Positions 18,434-27,696 of a stretch of 58,771 nt of DNA are shown here, piece after piece (the first letter of the stretch is position 1; each line of letters begins with the position of its first letter). The notes under the pieces are model-generated. The model had not been told where the DNA came from, made no database searches, and saw only the letters and a list, made by a program, of their open reading frames with translations. The translations under genes and the position numbers were made by a program. The DNA comes from Crocinitomicaceae bacterium (GTDB lineage: Bacteria; Bacteroidota; Bacteroidia; Flavobacteriales_D; Crocinitomicaceae), in assembly GCA_014762645.1 (NCBI GenBank), contig JABURP010000066.1:1-58771 (forward strand). Direction: 5' to 3'.

Positions 18434-18859
18434 TTATTTCTGTCTTTTTATAGTAAGGTTCTGTAGTTCAAAATTTGTCAATTTCGTGTCTGTGTCGTAT
18501 GTAATAAAGTCTTTGTAAAGATATAATGCACCTCTTGGCACTTCGCATGTTCCTTCTTGCGTTGAGTTTTTATCAATTTCTACTATAATATGGTTCTCAT
18601 CATCTGAAATATTTTCGGTTACCAATTCACCGTTATACCATATAGCTCTATCCCATTCGACAATTAGATTCTCATCCGTTGTGTTTACAATCTTGATAAT
18701 AATTGCTTTTTGCGCTGGAATGTTTCTAGCATTGCAATCAGTTTCCTTTGTGTAGATATCTACTCCATCCACAGATGCATATAGTTGCCATTCTGTTTCT
18801 TGACCTAAGGTGGAAAGTGAGAGTAGAAAAGCACACAAAAAAACAAGAGTTCGTTTCAT
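18434..18859 (-). CDS. Small secreted protein of unknown function, partner gene of adhesin copy A
   Basis: A 141-aa protein with signal peptide MKRTLVFLCAFLLSLSTLGQ. I do not recognise a named domain. The mature part, about 120 aa, reads as mostly beta strands (EWQLYASVDGVDIYTKETDC, KAIIIKIVNTTDENLIVEWD, VPRGALYLYKDF) with two cysteines (near residues 42 and 103) that could pair. It lies 14 nt upstream of the adhesin start, and a clear paralogue precedes the other adhesin. A role in folding, export or binding of the adhesin is inferred from this conserved pairing only. Confidence 0.8.
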   Translation of the reverse strand: MKRTLVFLCAFLLSLSTLGQETEWQLYASVDGVDIYTKETDCNARNIPAQKAIIIKIVNTTDENLIVEWDRAIWYNGELVTENISDDENHIIVEIDKNSTQEGTCEVPRGALYLYKDFITYDTDTKLTNFELQNLTIKRQK

Positions 18860-19141
18860 AATAGATGAGGTTGTTTACTAATAAAGACGTTATGCTCAGT
18901 TTTGGGTTGTCCAGTTAAACAATTATTTTTTTAGTTTGAGCCAAATATGTGCATCATTATCATCCAAAAACGACTGTAAAGCCTAGGTTTTTGGAGATCT
19001 TACCAAGATTTAAAAAAGTACCTGCAAAATGATTTATTTATAATTATGCATGCAGAATATACATTTTTATACTTTATACTTTGGAAACTCAATTTTTGTT
19101 ACCAATACGTATTAATAATCTTAAGCAATCCCCTGCTACAG

Positions 19142-19225
19142 AGTGTTAACCGTAACACTTATAATTACAGCTATACCCACTATTCAGCCTCAATATCAGA
19201 CTTATCTTTACCTATCTGATAGGTA
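19142..19225. promoter_or_regulatory. Two palindromes upstream of the adhesin A unit
   Basis: Two inverted repeats with perfect 7-bp arms (spacers 4 and 3 bp) lie 50 bp apart, 283-366 bp before the small-protein start codon. They are candidate binding sites for dimeric regulators; no direct evidence of function. Confidence 0.35.
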
Positions 19226-19390
19226 TCAATATAAACATTAATCGTTTTAGTCACGCGTAAATATATGTCCGATTTGCTTAAGTCTGTAAAAAACAAGATA
19301 AACCACTCTAATTAATCGATCAATTACATAGATTTAACGAATAGAGCGTTTAACCTACCGAAATTCAATATTTTAGACCATACACAACTC

Positions 19391-19427
19391 AAAAAAAAGA
19401 GGTCTGCTTCTTTCAGCAAACCTCTTT
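19391..19427 (-). terminator. Rho-independent terminator of the 2052-aa adhesin gene
   Basis: On the minus strand, AGAGGTTTGCT pairs with AGCAGACCTCT (one G-T pair) around a 6-nt loop and is followed by a run of eight T, about 40 nt after the stop codon. Confidence 0.9.
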
Positions 19428-19467
19428 GATCTAAAATGGACCTTTAAATTTCTTTGTAGGAAAGAAT

Positions 19468-22400
19468 TTACTTCAATACTGTTACGTGTCCACGGTGTGT
19501 TTGACGCCTATCTGATAGTTTTTCTCCAAATTCAATTTGCCAAATATACACTCCATCTTCTACCAATCCCCCGTCACCGTAATGACAATTCCAGCCCCGG
19601 TCATAATCAAACGACTCAAATACAATCTCACCCCATCTGTTAAATATGGTCAGATGATAATTGTATGGATCAACACCAGATGTAAAAACCGGGGTGAATG
19701 ACTCATTAAACAAATCTCCATCAGGGGTAACTGCATTCGGAACATAGAATAAAATTTCTTCGTGTATATCAAGCGGTATACAAATTTCTGCCGGACAGCC
19801 TTCTGTTGAAACTATCGCCTGACATACCTCAATTGTAGTTTCTTCTTCTACTGGAAATGTCATATAAGGTTCCGGATCAGAAGATGTGCCATAGCCTTCA
19901 AAGGTATACGCATAGGATACCGCATTTTGAGATATATCCACTACCTGAACAGATGGATCTAGCACAGATGGACTTTCTGGGTTAAAATAGAAACCTGGTA
20001 CCGGCGGATCATTTATCTGAACAATGTCAGTATAGGTAGAGTCAGCTGTACAACCCTGATCTGTTGTAATTGTAATATCAAAATTGTATAAACCAGAGTA
20101 AGGATAAACAGCATCATAAGGTCCTGTAGATGAAGAATTGATCACCGTTCCGTTACCTAACGCCCAAATAATGGTGTAACCTGGAAGTAAATTAAACGAC
20201 GGATCAATGACACTCAAATTTAAATCAAATGTATCCGGAGAGCACCCTTCATAAAGTGGTATTGATGGGAAGACCGGATCCGGATGAATTCCAACATTAA
20301 TAGTAGTGTCTGCTATTTCCCCACACAAATCTTCAACAGTGATTGTATAGGTTGTCGCTGTTGTTGGAGATACCGTAAACGTATTTAAGGTGTCATCTAC
20401 GGTTCCCGGTGACCATGCATAACTATAATCTAATGAAGTACCGAAATCAATCAATTGACCTCCGCTAACAGTTATTCCAAGAACTGCATTACCTCCCAAA
20501 CAAATATTGGTATCTGCGGTAGGCGTTAAACTCAGTGGAGGACTTGGCATAACTGTATAAGAAACCGGCACAGACTGACAACCATTTGCATCTGTTACTT
20601 GCAAGGTCCACACAATAGTATCTGTTACTGTAAAATTAAACAATGCAGAAGTCTCAATATTACCATTGAGGTTATTGGTCCATTCATAAGTATAAGGCAC
20701 CGAACCACCATTACTAAACGCTTGAACAGTTACTGTTTCGCTATAACATGCCGGCCAGTCGGATGGAGGAATGGAGTACAATGAGTCAGGCTGATAGATG
20801 GTAGTATTTGAAATTGCCGTACAACCATTGATATCTGTTACTGTTATATCATAGTTACCAATAGGTAAACCGTTAAAAACGCCCGTACCATTATTATCCA
20901 CAACGGGGCCATTTATAGCATAGTCCGTCATTCCCGGAGCATCAATGGTGATCGTACCTGTTGAACCGTTGTAGCATAAAACATCTGTACTCGTTACTCC
21001 ATTTATTGTCAACTGAGCAGGTTGTGACAAAACGAAATTGTTAGAATCAAGCTGGCAACCATTCGCATCTGTCACAGTCACCGAATAGGTTCCATCACAT
21101 ACGCCAGTTGCATTCTGACTTGTTGAAGAAGCAATATTTCCGCTCCAGTTATACGTATAACCAGCTGTACCTCCTCCAACAACTGTTTGTACTTCTCCAT
21201 CACATGCACCAAAACAGATCGGGTCGATTATGTTAAAAGTGGTCCAACTCAATGCTGCAGGCTCATTCACCGTTTCTGTTCCTGTTGTCTGACAACCGTT
21301 CGCATCTTCTACCATAATATCGTAGGTGTTAGCAGCAATAAAAGCAAAGGTTCCACCACCCTGGAATGTTGTTCCGTTGTCAATAGAATATTGGTAAGGA
21401 GCGGTTCCACCGTTTTCAGTTATAACAATTTGACCTGTAAAGTCATTATTACATAATAAGTCCGTTGGTGTACTAACAAATGTTAACAGTGGTGGATCTG
21501 TCAATGTTGTTTGCTGCGTCACCTGACAACCATTACCGTCTTCCACAACTATATCATAAATTCCCGAAGATAAATTGGTGAATGATCCTGAAGCCTGAAA
21601 TGAAAGTCCATTATCTATACTATACTGATGCACACCTACTCCATTTGATGAAGTAATTGCCAGATCACCATCTGAAGATCCGTTACAAAGTGGATCGTTA
21701 AAAACTACATTATCTATTTGTGGTAATGGATCGGCAATTAATGTGATCAGTGAATCAATCTGGCAACCATTAGCATCTTCAACTAGTATCGTATAATTCG
21801 CAGCAGCTAATCCTGTAAAGGAATTAATAGCCTGAAAAGATGACCCGTTATCACTTGAATATTGATAAGCTCCGGACCCTCCGGCAGCTGTAATAGTAAC
21901 ATCTGCATTGTTTGACCCACAAGTTGCCGGATTTGTAGCTAATGTCATTGTGAGTTGAGTTGGTTCTCCCAGGCATTGATTTGAAACGATTTGACATCCG
22001 TTATTATCCTTAATAACAACATCATAACATCCAGCAGTTAAGCCTGTCAGAACATTACTCGATTGGAAAATTGTACCGTTGTCACTACTATAGAGGTAAG
22101 GTGGCGTTCCCCCGTTGGCTGTTACGTCTATCTGACCATCAGCAGAGCCTGTACACAGTGCATCTATTGGCGTATAAGTACCTGTAACAGGTGTTGGTTC
22201 ATTCACCACCTGAATCGTATCAAAAGTACACCCATTTGCATCTATAATTTGAATTGCATAGCCACCTGGATTGGCCGATAAACCTGGATATATTCCGGTA
22301 CCACTAGGCGTACCGCCTAGTGTGTACGTATATGGCCCTGTAGCTCCTCCACCAATTACCTGAACAAATCCTGTATTATCACCGTTACAAACAAGATCAG

Positions 22401-25400
22401 TTTGATTGAGATTTATGTTCCATGGAGCAGGTTCGTAAATTGTAACATCATCTGTTCCCAGACAACCATTACCATCCTGTGCTATTATTGTGTAGGTACC
22501 AGACGGCAAACCACTAAAATTTGTTGAGGCCTGAAAAGTGACTCCGCCATCAATACTATAGGTGTATGGACCGCCATCTCCGCCAGTAGTGTTAGAGACG
22601 TTAATCTGACCATCTGATCCCTGAGGGCAGTTTACACTATCCGCAGTTAAATCAAACAGAATTGAGTCAGGCTGAGCAATATCCACTTGTTCAATTCCAA
22701 TACAGAGTCCATTATCTTCAATAGTTATATAATGTGTTCCAGCACATAAACCAGGAAAAACACCAGTAGCCTGACCAGTAGTATTTTGGTCTAATGTATA
22801 AGTAAACGGAGGTGCACCAAATTGCTGAGAAACGATAGCAAGTCCATCACAACTGTTGTAACAAGTTGCGTCTACGATTGCATCTGTTTGGGTGATCATA
22901 ACATTATCAGACAAGGCCTCAAATGTTGAGTCAACACATCCCAGACCATCTGTGACATGCAGCATATACAATCCAGAATAAAGATTGAGAAAAAATCCGT
23001 TATTTACCTGAACGGTAACTCCTCCATCAATTGAATAAAAATAAGGTCCTGCCCCCCCAACCGCGGTGATTTCAAAAGAGCCATCATTTGCTCCACAGTT
23101 GGACGGATTATTCGCAATATAATTAAATGTAAATGGTGGTGGTTCGGTAACGGTGATTGTATCTGTCGCCTGACATCCATTAGCGTCTGCAATAACCAGT
23201 TCATAAAATCCAGCTGAAATACCAGTTACGGGATCAGATCCAGAAAAAGAAGACCCGTTATCTACACTATAGGTATATCCTGGTGTACCTCCAGCGCCAC
23301 TAAATGTAATTGTTCCGTCAGAAAGTCCATTACAAGATGGCTCTACAAAAGTTGGTGAAAGTGTAACAGCTGAAGGTTCGTTAATAGCAACTACTGCGTT
23401 TGCCAGGCAACCATTTGCATCAGACACAACCACATCAATATTTCCAGCACATAAACCTGTCAGTACATTACCAGGTTGAAAAGTAAGTCCATTATCAGCT
23501 GAATAACTATAAGGTGGTGTAGCATTATTGGCTGTCACATTAATCTCACCATCACATAAGCCATTACATGACGCATCTGTTGGAACTGAACTGAATGTTA
23601 AGGCACTTGGCTCTGTAATTGTTCCACTCACGGTTCCTACGCAACCATTGTTATCTGTAACTTCCACGGTAAAAGGACCTGCAGGAACACCTGTGAACGA
23701 ATTACTTGCCTGACCAGCATTTGGAGGATTCAATACAAAAGTAAATGGTGCTGTTCCACCTGTAACACCAATGGTTATAGATCCGGTGAATGCACCCGCA
23801 CAAGTTACATTATTCTGCACATCAATAAAAGGAGCGGGGCCGGCAGAAGAACCAACAGTCACGTTCACTGTTTCTGTACATCCATTAGCATCTGTAACAG
23901 TAACCGTATACGATCCGGCAGCTAATCCGGTAAACGTTGGAGAACCTTGTTGCGCTCCACCGATATCATATTGATACGGTGAAGTTCCGCCACCTGCTGT
24001 AACTGTCAAATCTCCGTTTGAGGCACCACAGGTTGCAGGGTTTGAAGATTGTTCGATAAGAGTAAGGTCGGTTGGTTCCGTGAGTAGAATATTACTGATT
24101 GGAAATTGGCACCCATTTGTATCCTGCACAATGACATTATAGGTTCCTGCGCACAACCCAGTAAACGTACCTGACCCACCAAATGTTCCACCATTTAAAT
24201 TGTACTGATAAGGAGCAGTCCCACCACTTGGTGCGTTCACAACGATCTGTCCATTACAGGCGCCAAAACAAGTTGGGTTAACAGAAGATTGTGTTGCATT
24301 CAGTGCTGTTGGCTCTCCAACAGTTACGCTGGTGCTTGCAGTACATCCCGCATTGTCAGTAATTGTTACACTATAAGTACCTGCAGATAAATTATTGGCG
24401 GTTTGTGTGGTTTGATTTCCTGTTCCCGCATCCCACTGATAGGTATATGGTGCAACTCCATTAGCCGGGTTAGCAGTTCCTGATCCAGAAGATTGACCAT
24501 TACATAAAGCATCTACGGAAGAACCAGATACTGTACAACAGGCCGGCCCTGGAGTAATTGTAAAATTCCCCGTTACCTGACATCCCGAATTATCGTTCAC
24601 TGTTACAGAATAATTACCTGGTGCCAGATTAGCAAAATTACCTGTACTATTTGATCCGGGACTAGGTCCTGCTATTGTGTAAGTGTAAGGCGCAGTGCCA
24701 CCGGTAACTGATATACTCGCGGTTCCTGCATTATCACCCAAACAGGGTTCGGTTGTTGTGTTAATTGGATTAAGCGTCATGCCATCCACCACTACTGTTA
24801 CTGATTCACACACACTATTTGTGCCGTTGGTATAACAACATGTAAAAGTTGTTGTTTGCGTGATGTTGGTCGTGACGTTCGGTGAATCCGGTGCTCCGGG
24901 AATATGATCCCAATCGTAGTAATAGGGCGCACAAGGATTGGCGTAAACATAGAAATTATCAATTCCCCAGTGATCGTATTGTGTACCGGATGATCCCCAC
25001 TGATATAGTTGGAATTGCGTATTAGCGGTTTCACATCCTGCCGGTATTGTGAAGCAATAGTTTTGCCAGGTGGTAAAAGGCGTATTTCCTGAAGCATAAG
25101 GGCTATAGACATTTCCCGGGTAAGCTGTCAGTAAATCACCGTTAGGTGCAAAATAGGCAAAATCTGTCCAGGTTGTTCCGCCGTCTGTTGAACACTGTAA
25201 ACTCACTCCTTCTGCATAAGTATCCGCTCCTTCACAAGGGGCTGAATCTCCACAAGACTCGCAAACAAATTTAAAATCAAAACACACAGTACCACCACAA
25301 GAAACATTTACCGGAGCAGTAGTCATATTTCTGGGTGCAGCCGTTCCCGGTCCCATCCATAAATAAGTTGTTCCATCTACAGATGCACCACAGGGGTTAT

Positions 25401-25626
25401 CAAATTGAGCTGCGGGTGATGCATACCATCCTGATGCCACCTGTCCATTATTAAAGTTATCTCCGAAAACTGGGGTTGTTGAATTACCGACAGCCGTGAG
25501 ATTAACATTTCCACCGCCACATGGAAGAGTCAACGGTGAAGCACTGACGGTAATAGTTTGGGCATAATTTGCATGCGAAATTAGAACAGCAAAAGTTAAT
25601 AAAAAGAGAAGTTTAGACTTGTTCAT
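19468..25626 (-). CDS. Giant SprB-repeat surface adhesin with T9SS type B sorting domain (copy B)
   Basis: A 2052-aa protein with signal peptide MNKSKLLFLLTFAVLISHANYAQ. The domain order matches copy A exactly: a cysteine-rich reelin/MAM-like domain to about residue 285, 17 SprB-type repeats that can be matched one to one with copy A, PKD-like domains, and a terminal CHU_C sorting domain (VPNAVTPDGDLFNE, LTIFNRWGEIVFES). Most differences are substitutions, with few length changes. It starts 41 nt after the small secreted protein and has its own terminator. By family, a T9SS-exported cell-surface filament for adhesion or gliding; the ligand is unknown. Confidence 0.9.
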   Translation of the reverse strand: MNKSKLLFLLTFAVLISHANYAQTITVSASPLTLPCGGGNVNLTAVGNSTTPVFGDNFNNGQVASGWYASPAAQFDNPCGASVDGTTYLWMGPGTAAPRNMTTAPVNVSCGGTVCFDFKFVCESCGDSAPCEGADTYAEGVSLQCSTDGGTTWTDFAYFAPNGDLLTAYPGNVYSPYASGNTPFTTWQNYCFTIPAGCETANTQFQLYQWGSSGTQYDHWGIDNFYVYANPCAPYYYDWDHIPGAPDSPNVTTNITQTTTFTCCYTNGTNSVCESVTVVVDGMTLNPINTTTEPCLGDNAGTASISVTGGTAPYTYTIAGPSPGSNSTGNFANLAPGNYSVTVNDNSGCQVTGNFTITPGPACCTVSGSSVDALCNGQSSGSGTANPANGVAPYTYQWDAGTGNQTTQTANNLSAGTYSVTITDNAGCTASTSVTVGEPTALNATQSSVNPTCFGACNGQIVVNAPSGGTAPYQYNLNGGTFGGSGTFTGLCAGTYNVIVQDTNGCQFPISNILLTEPTDLTLIEQSSNPATCGASNGDLTVTAGGGTSPYQYDIGGAQQGSPTFTGLAAGSYTVTVTDANGCTETVNVTVGSSAGPAPFIDVQNNVTCAGAFTGSITIGVTGGTAPFTFVLNPPNAGQASNSFTGVPAGPFTVEVTDNNGCVGTVSGTITEPSALTFSSVPTDASCNGLCDGEINVTANNATPPYSYSADNGLTFQPGNVLTGLCAGNIDVVVSDANGCLANAVVAINEPSAVTLSPTFVEPSCNGLSDGTITFSGAGGTPGYTYSVDNGSSFSGSDPVTGISAGFYELVIADANGCQATDTITVTEPPPFTFNYIANNPSNCGANDGSFEITAVGGAGPYFYSIDGGVTVQVNNGFFLNLYSGLYMLHVTDGLGCVDSTFEALSDNVMITQTDAIVDATCYNSCDGLAIVSQQFGAPPFTYTLDQNTTGQATGVFPGLCAGTHYITIEDNGLCIGIEQVDIAQPDSILFDLTADSVNCPQGSDGQINVSNTTGGDGGPYTYSIDGGVTFQASTNFSGLPSGTYTIIAQDGNGCLGTDDVTIYEPAPWNINLNQTDLVCNGDNTGFVQVIGGGATGPYTYTLGGTPSGTGIYPGLSANPGGYAIQIIDANGCTFDTIQVVNEPTPVTGTYTPIDALCTGSADGQIDVTANGGTPPYLYSSDNGTIFQSSNVLTGLTAGCYDVVIKDNNGCQIVSNQCLGEPTQLTMTLATNPATCGSNNADVTITAAGGSGAYQYSSDNGSSFQAINSFTGLAAANYTILVEDANGCQIDSLITLIADPLPQIDNVVFNDPLCNGSSDGDLAITSSNGVGVHQYSIDNGLSFQASGSFTNLSSGIYDIVVEDGNGCQVTQQTTLTDPPLLTFVSTPTDLLCNNDFTGQIVITENGGTAPYQYSIDNGTTFQGGGTFAFIAANTYDIMVEDANGCQTTGTETVNEPAALSWTTFNIIDPICFGACDGEVQTVVGGGTAGYTYNWSGNIASSTSQNATGVCDGTYSVTVTDANGCQLDSNNFVLSQPAQLTINGVTSTDVLCYNGSTGTITIDAPGMTDYAINGPVVDNNGTGVFNGLPIGNYDITVTDINGCTAISNTTIYQPDSLYSIPPSDWPACYSETVTVQAFSNGGSVPYTYEWTNNLNGNIETSALFNFTVTDTIVWTLQVTDANGCQSVPVSYTVMPSPPLSLTPTADTNICLGGNAVLGITVSGGQLIDFGTSLDYSYAWSPGTVDDTLNTFTVSPTTATTYTITVEDLCGEIADTTINVGIHPDPVFPSIPLYEGCSPDTFDLNLSVIDPSFNLLPGYTIIWALGNGTVINSSSTGPYDAVYPYSGLYNFDITITTDQGCTADSTYTDIVQINDPPVPGFYFNPESPSVLDPSVQVVDISQNAVSYAYTFEGYGTSSDPEPYMTFPVEEETTIEVCQAIVSTEGCPAEICIPLDIHEEILFYVPNAVTPDGDLFNESFTPVFTSGVDPYNYHLTIFNRWGEIVFESFDYDRGWNCHYGDGGLVEDGVYIWQIEFGEKLSDRRQTHRGHVTVLK

Positions 25627-25667
25627 AATTCATAGAGAGGAAAAAGGATTCTTTAAGGATTGGGGAA

Positions 25668-26093
25668 TTAATTACTTGTTACCTGGATGTTTTTTAGTTC
25701 AAAATCTGTGAGTTTGGTATCAGTTTCATAGGTTATAAAATCTTTATAGATGTAAAGTGCTCCGCGTGGTACATCACACGATCCTATCTCAGTAGAATTT
25801 GCACGAACCTCAACGGTGAAGTGGTTTTCTTTATCAGACACATCACGTTTAACCAACTCACCATTGTACCATACCAGTAGGTCCCACTCTACCCGTACAT
25901 CTTCTGAACTGGTATTTACTACTTTAATGAGGATTGCTTTTTGATCCGGGATGTTTTGCGCATAACAATCTGTTTCCATGGTGTAAATTTCCACACCATC
26001 AACTGAACTGTACAATTGCCAGCTTGAATTCTCCTGACCGTAAATAGAATAAGTGACGAGCATAAAGCTAATCACCGCGAGAAATCTCTTCAT
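25668..26093 (-). CDS. Small secreted protein of unknown function, partner gene of adhesin copy B
   Basis: A 141-aa paralogue of the protein at 18434-18859. Shared blocks include SWQLYSSVDGVEIYTMETDC, WYNGELV and CDVPRGALYIYKDFITYETDTKLTDFEL. The two cysteines are kept. The frame is open to an ATG at 26108, but the ATG at 26093 is preferred: it gives a clean signal peptide (MKRFLAVISFMLVTYSIYGQ), and both copies then have AACCTCAT at the same place just upstream. No recognised domain; function unknown. Confidence 0.8.
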   Translation of the reverse strand: MKRFLAVISFMLVTYSIYGQENSSWQLYSSVDGVEIYTMETDCYAQNIPDQKAILIKVVNTSSEDVRVEWDLLVWYNGELVKRDVSDKENHFTVEVRANSTEIGSCDVPRGALYIYKDFITYETDTKLTDFELKNIQVTSN

Positions 26094-26289
26094 AGTTATG
26101 AGGTTCATTTAACTAACAATCACAATCTAAAGGGATGATTGAATTATCAGGTTCAAAATTTCAATTGGTTACGGGACGAATCTAACAGTTTTAAATATAG
26201 ATACAAAGCTGCTCATGATCAAAAAACTAACATTCAGAGTTTGATCTGTTAATTATTTAAAAACAATGGGAGGAAGTGAGTTTTGTGAA

Positions 26290-27696
26290 TTATTTATCCG
26301 GAGGTTTTTGATAGTACAAGATCCACGTTTCTTCATCCGGCAATTGATTAGCCTTATATGTTGCATACGCGAGTCCTTCACCTTTTTTGGTAGAGTAATA
26401 CAACATCACATAATAGAGATCATTTCTCTTATTTTTAATAATTCGAGCACTAGGGAATTTCGATTTGATTTTTCGAAGGAGCGCATCTGCATTTTTCTTT
26501 TCAGCAAACGCACCACCAATTACATAGTATCCATCAGGTGTATCTTCTCCATTTAGTTCAATAAAATAATCACCACTGTTTGTTCGAACACCTGTATCTT
26601 CTTTAACAGTATCTTTCACAACAACTGCCTGTTCTTTTGGCCATTTACTCAGTGAATCCTCCAAAACTTTTATGGTCACATCTCTTTCTTCGATATCCCC
26701 ATCTTTTTTATCAATCACTTTTTTCAAACTATCCAATTTTCTTTGGTTAGCCATCATCAAGCTGTCCATCAAACCATCATCCTGAATTTTTTGAATTTTT
26801 GGAGGGATCGTGTATTTTAATAAAAGCTCTGCATTTGGTGATGTATTGAGACTTGCAATTGGTGTGATCTGATAATCATACGCCAATCCAATTTTTAGAT
26901 TTTTTATCAGGTTAATACCTAGGTTGATTCCAATAGCATAGTCGCTTTTATACATCCCACCAATCCAGAAATACTTGTCCATTTCAAAAAACAATCCGGC
27001 ATTATATTGAAATGGTGCATTTACCGCGTACATAACCAGAGCCTCTGGTCTCAATGACATTCCACCACCCGTTGAATCACTTATTCTCCAGGTATATCCG
27101 GTATTTAAAAGATATTGTCGTTCAAGTGTATAGTACGATCCTGCCATATCACCGTAAACGAGTTTGGTTCCTAATACCTGTGGTACGGACACTCCAATTC
27201 GAAATCCGGAAGCTTCAAAATTGATACCCACGTTCATATCAAACATGGTTCTGCGATCTTTTCCTACATTACTTAAAACGGGATCACTTGGATTACTGAC
27301 AATCGCCTGATTAAAGTCCACCCTATTATCCACCACTCCAAGTCCTGCACCAGCTCTTAGAAATGCTTTATCTCCTAACTTAATGGTATAAGAATACAAC
27401 AAGTGCGCCTTAAGTTTACTGGTGATTCCGACATAATCATTGTACAGATTAATTCCCAGACCATGCTTCCCCTTTAGCAAGTAGGATGCGGAGAGATAAT
27501 TCGTAATGAATCCTTCGTCGTAGTTTCCCCATTTTTGGTTTCTTACAAGCACCACATCAACACCATCTTGAAAACCAACATAAGATGGATTGTACACTCT
27601 CGGAGCAATGTGAAACTCATTATACATGGGTATCTGCTGAGCCTGAGTATTAAATGCCAGTCCCAGCAGCACAACAACAACTAATTTTTTAATCAT
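26290..27696 (-). CDS. PorP/SprF-family outer-membrane protein fused to a SPOR-like domain
   Basis: A 468-aa protein with signal peptide MIKKLVVVVLLGLAFNTQAQ. Residues ~20-290 are the PorP/SprF beta-barrel (QIPMYNEFHIAPRVYNPSYVG, LKGKHGLGINLYND, FLRAGAGLG). A charged, probably coiled-coil stretch follows at ~300-355. The end (GYYVIGGAFAEKKNADALL and on, ~380-460) resembles a SPOR peptidoglycan-binding domain. SprF-type proteins assist T9SS export of SprB-type adhesins. The apparent 5' extension begins with TTG; the ATG at 27696 overlaps the stop of the gene before it by 8 nt (ATGATTAA), implying translational coupling. Confidence 0.88.
   Translation of the reverse strand: MIKKLVVVVLLGLAFNTQAQQIPMYNEFHIAPRVYNPSYVGFQDGVDVVLVRNQKWGNYDEGFITNYLSASYLLKGKHGLGINLYNDYVGITSKLKAHLLYSYTIKLGDKAFLRAGAGLGVVDNRVDFNQAIVSNPSDPVLSNVGKDRRTMFDMNVGINFEASGFRIGVSVPQVLGTKLVYGDMAGSYYTLERQYLLNTGYTWRISDSTGGGMSLRPEALVMYAVNAPFQYNAGLFFEMDKYFWIGGMYKSDYAIGINLGINLIKNLKIGLAYDYQITPIASLNTSPNAELLLKYTIPPKIQKIQDDGLMDSLMMANQRKLDSLKKVIDKKDGDIEERDVTIKVLEDSLSKWPKEQAVVVKDTVKEDTGVRTNSGDYFIELNGEDTPDGYYVIGGAFAEKKNADALLRKIKSKFPSARIIKNKRNDLYYVMLYYSTKKGEGLAYATYKANQLPDEETWILYYQKPPDK

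Larger units (their letters stand above)
18860..19467. other. 608-bp intergenic region between the two adhesin units
   Basis: No gene was found. It contains the terminator of the upstream adhesin (19391-19427) and two short palindromes: TACCTAT-CTG-ATAGGTA at 19209-19225 and AGTGTTA-ACCG-TAACACT at 19142-19159. No convincing TAnnTTTG box faces the downstream gene, so the promoter is unassigned. Confidence 0.6.
12207..26093. repeat. Tandem duplication of a small-protein/adhesin gene pair
   Basis: Units 12207-18859 and 19468-26093 each hold a ~141-aa secreted protein followed on the minus strand by a ~2060-aa SprB-repeat adhesin. Both genes are paralogous between units, in the same order and orientation, and the adhesin repeats align in the same sequence. 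Confidence 0.9.

Noticed and set aside
26217..26246. GATCAAA/TTTGATC inverted repeat downstream of the PorP/SprF gene
   Set aside because: Seven-bp arms with a 16-nt loop and no T run; could be chance in AT-rich DNA.
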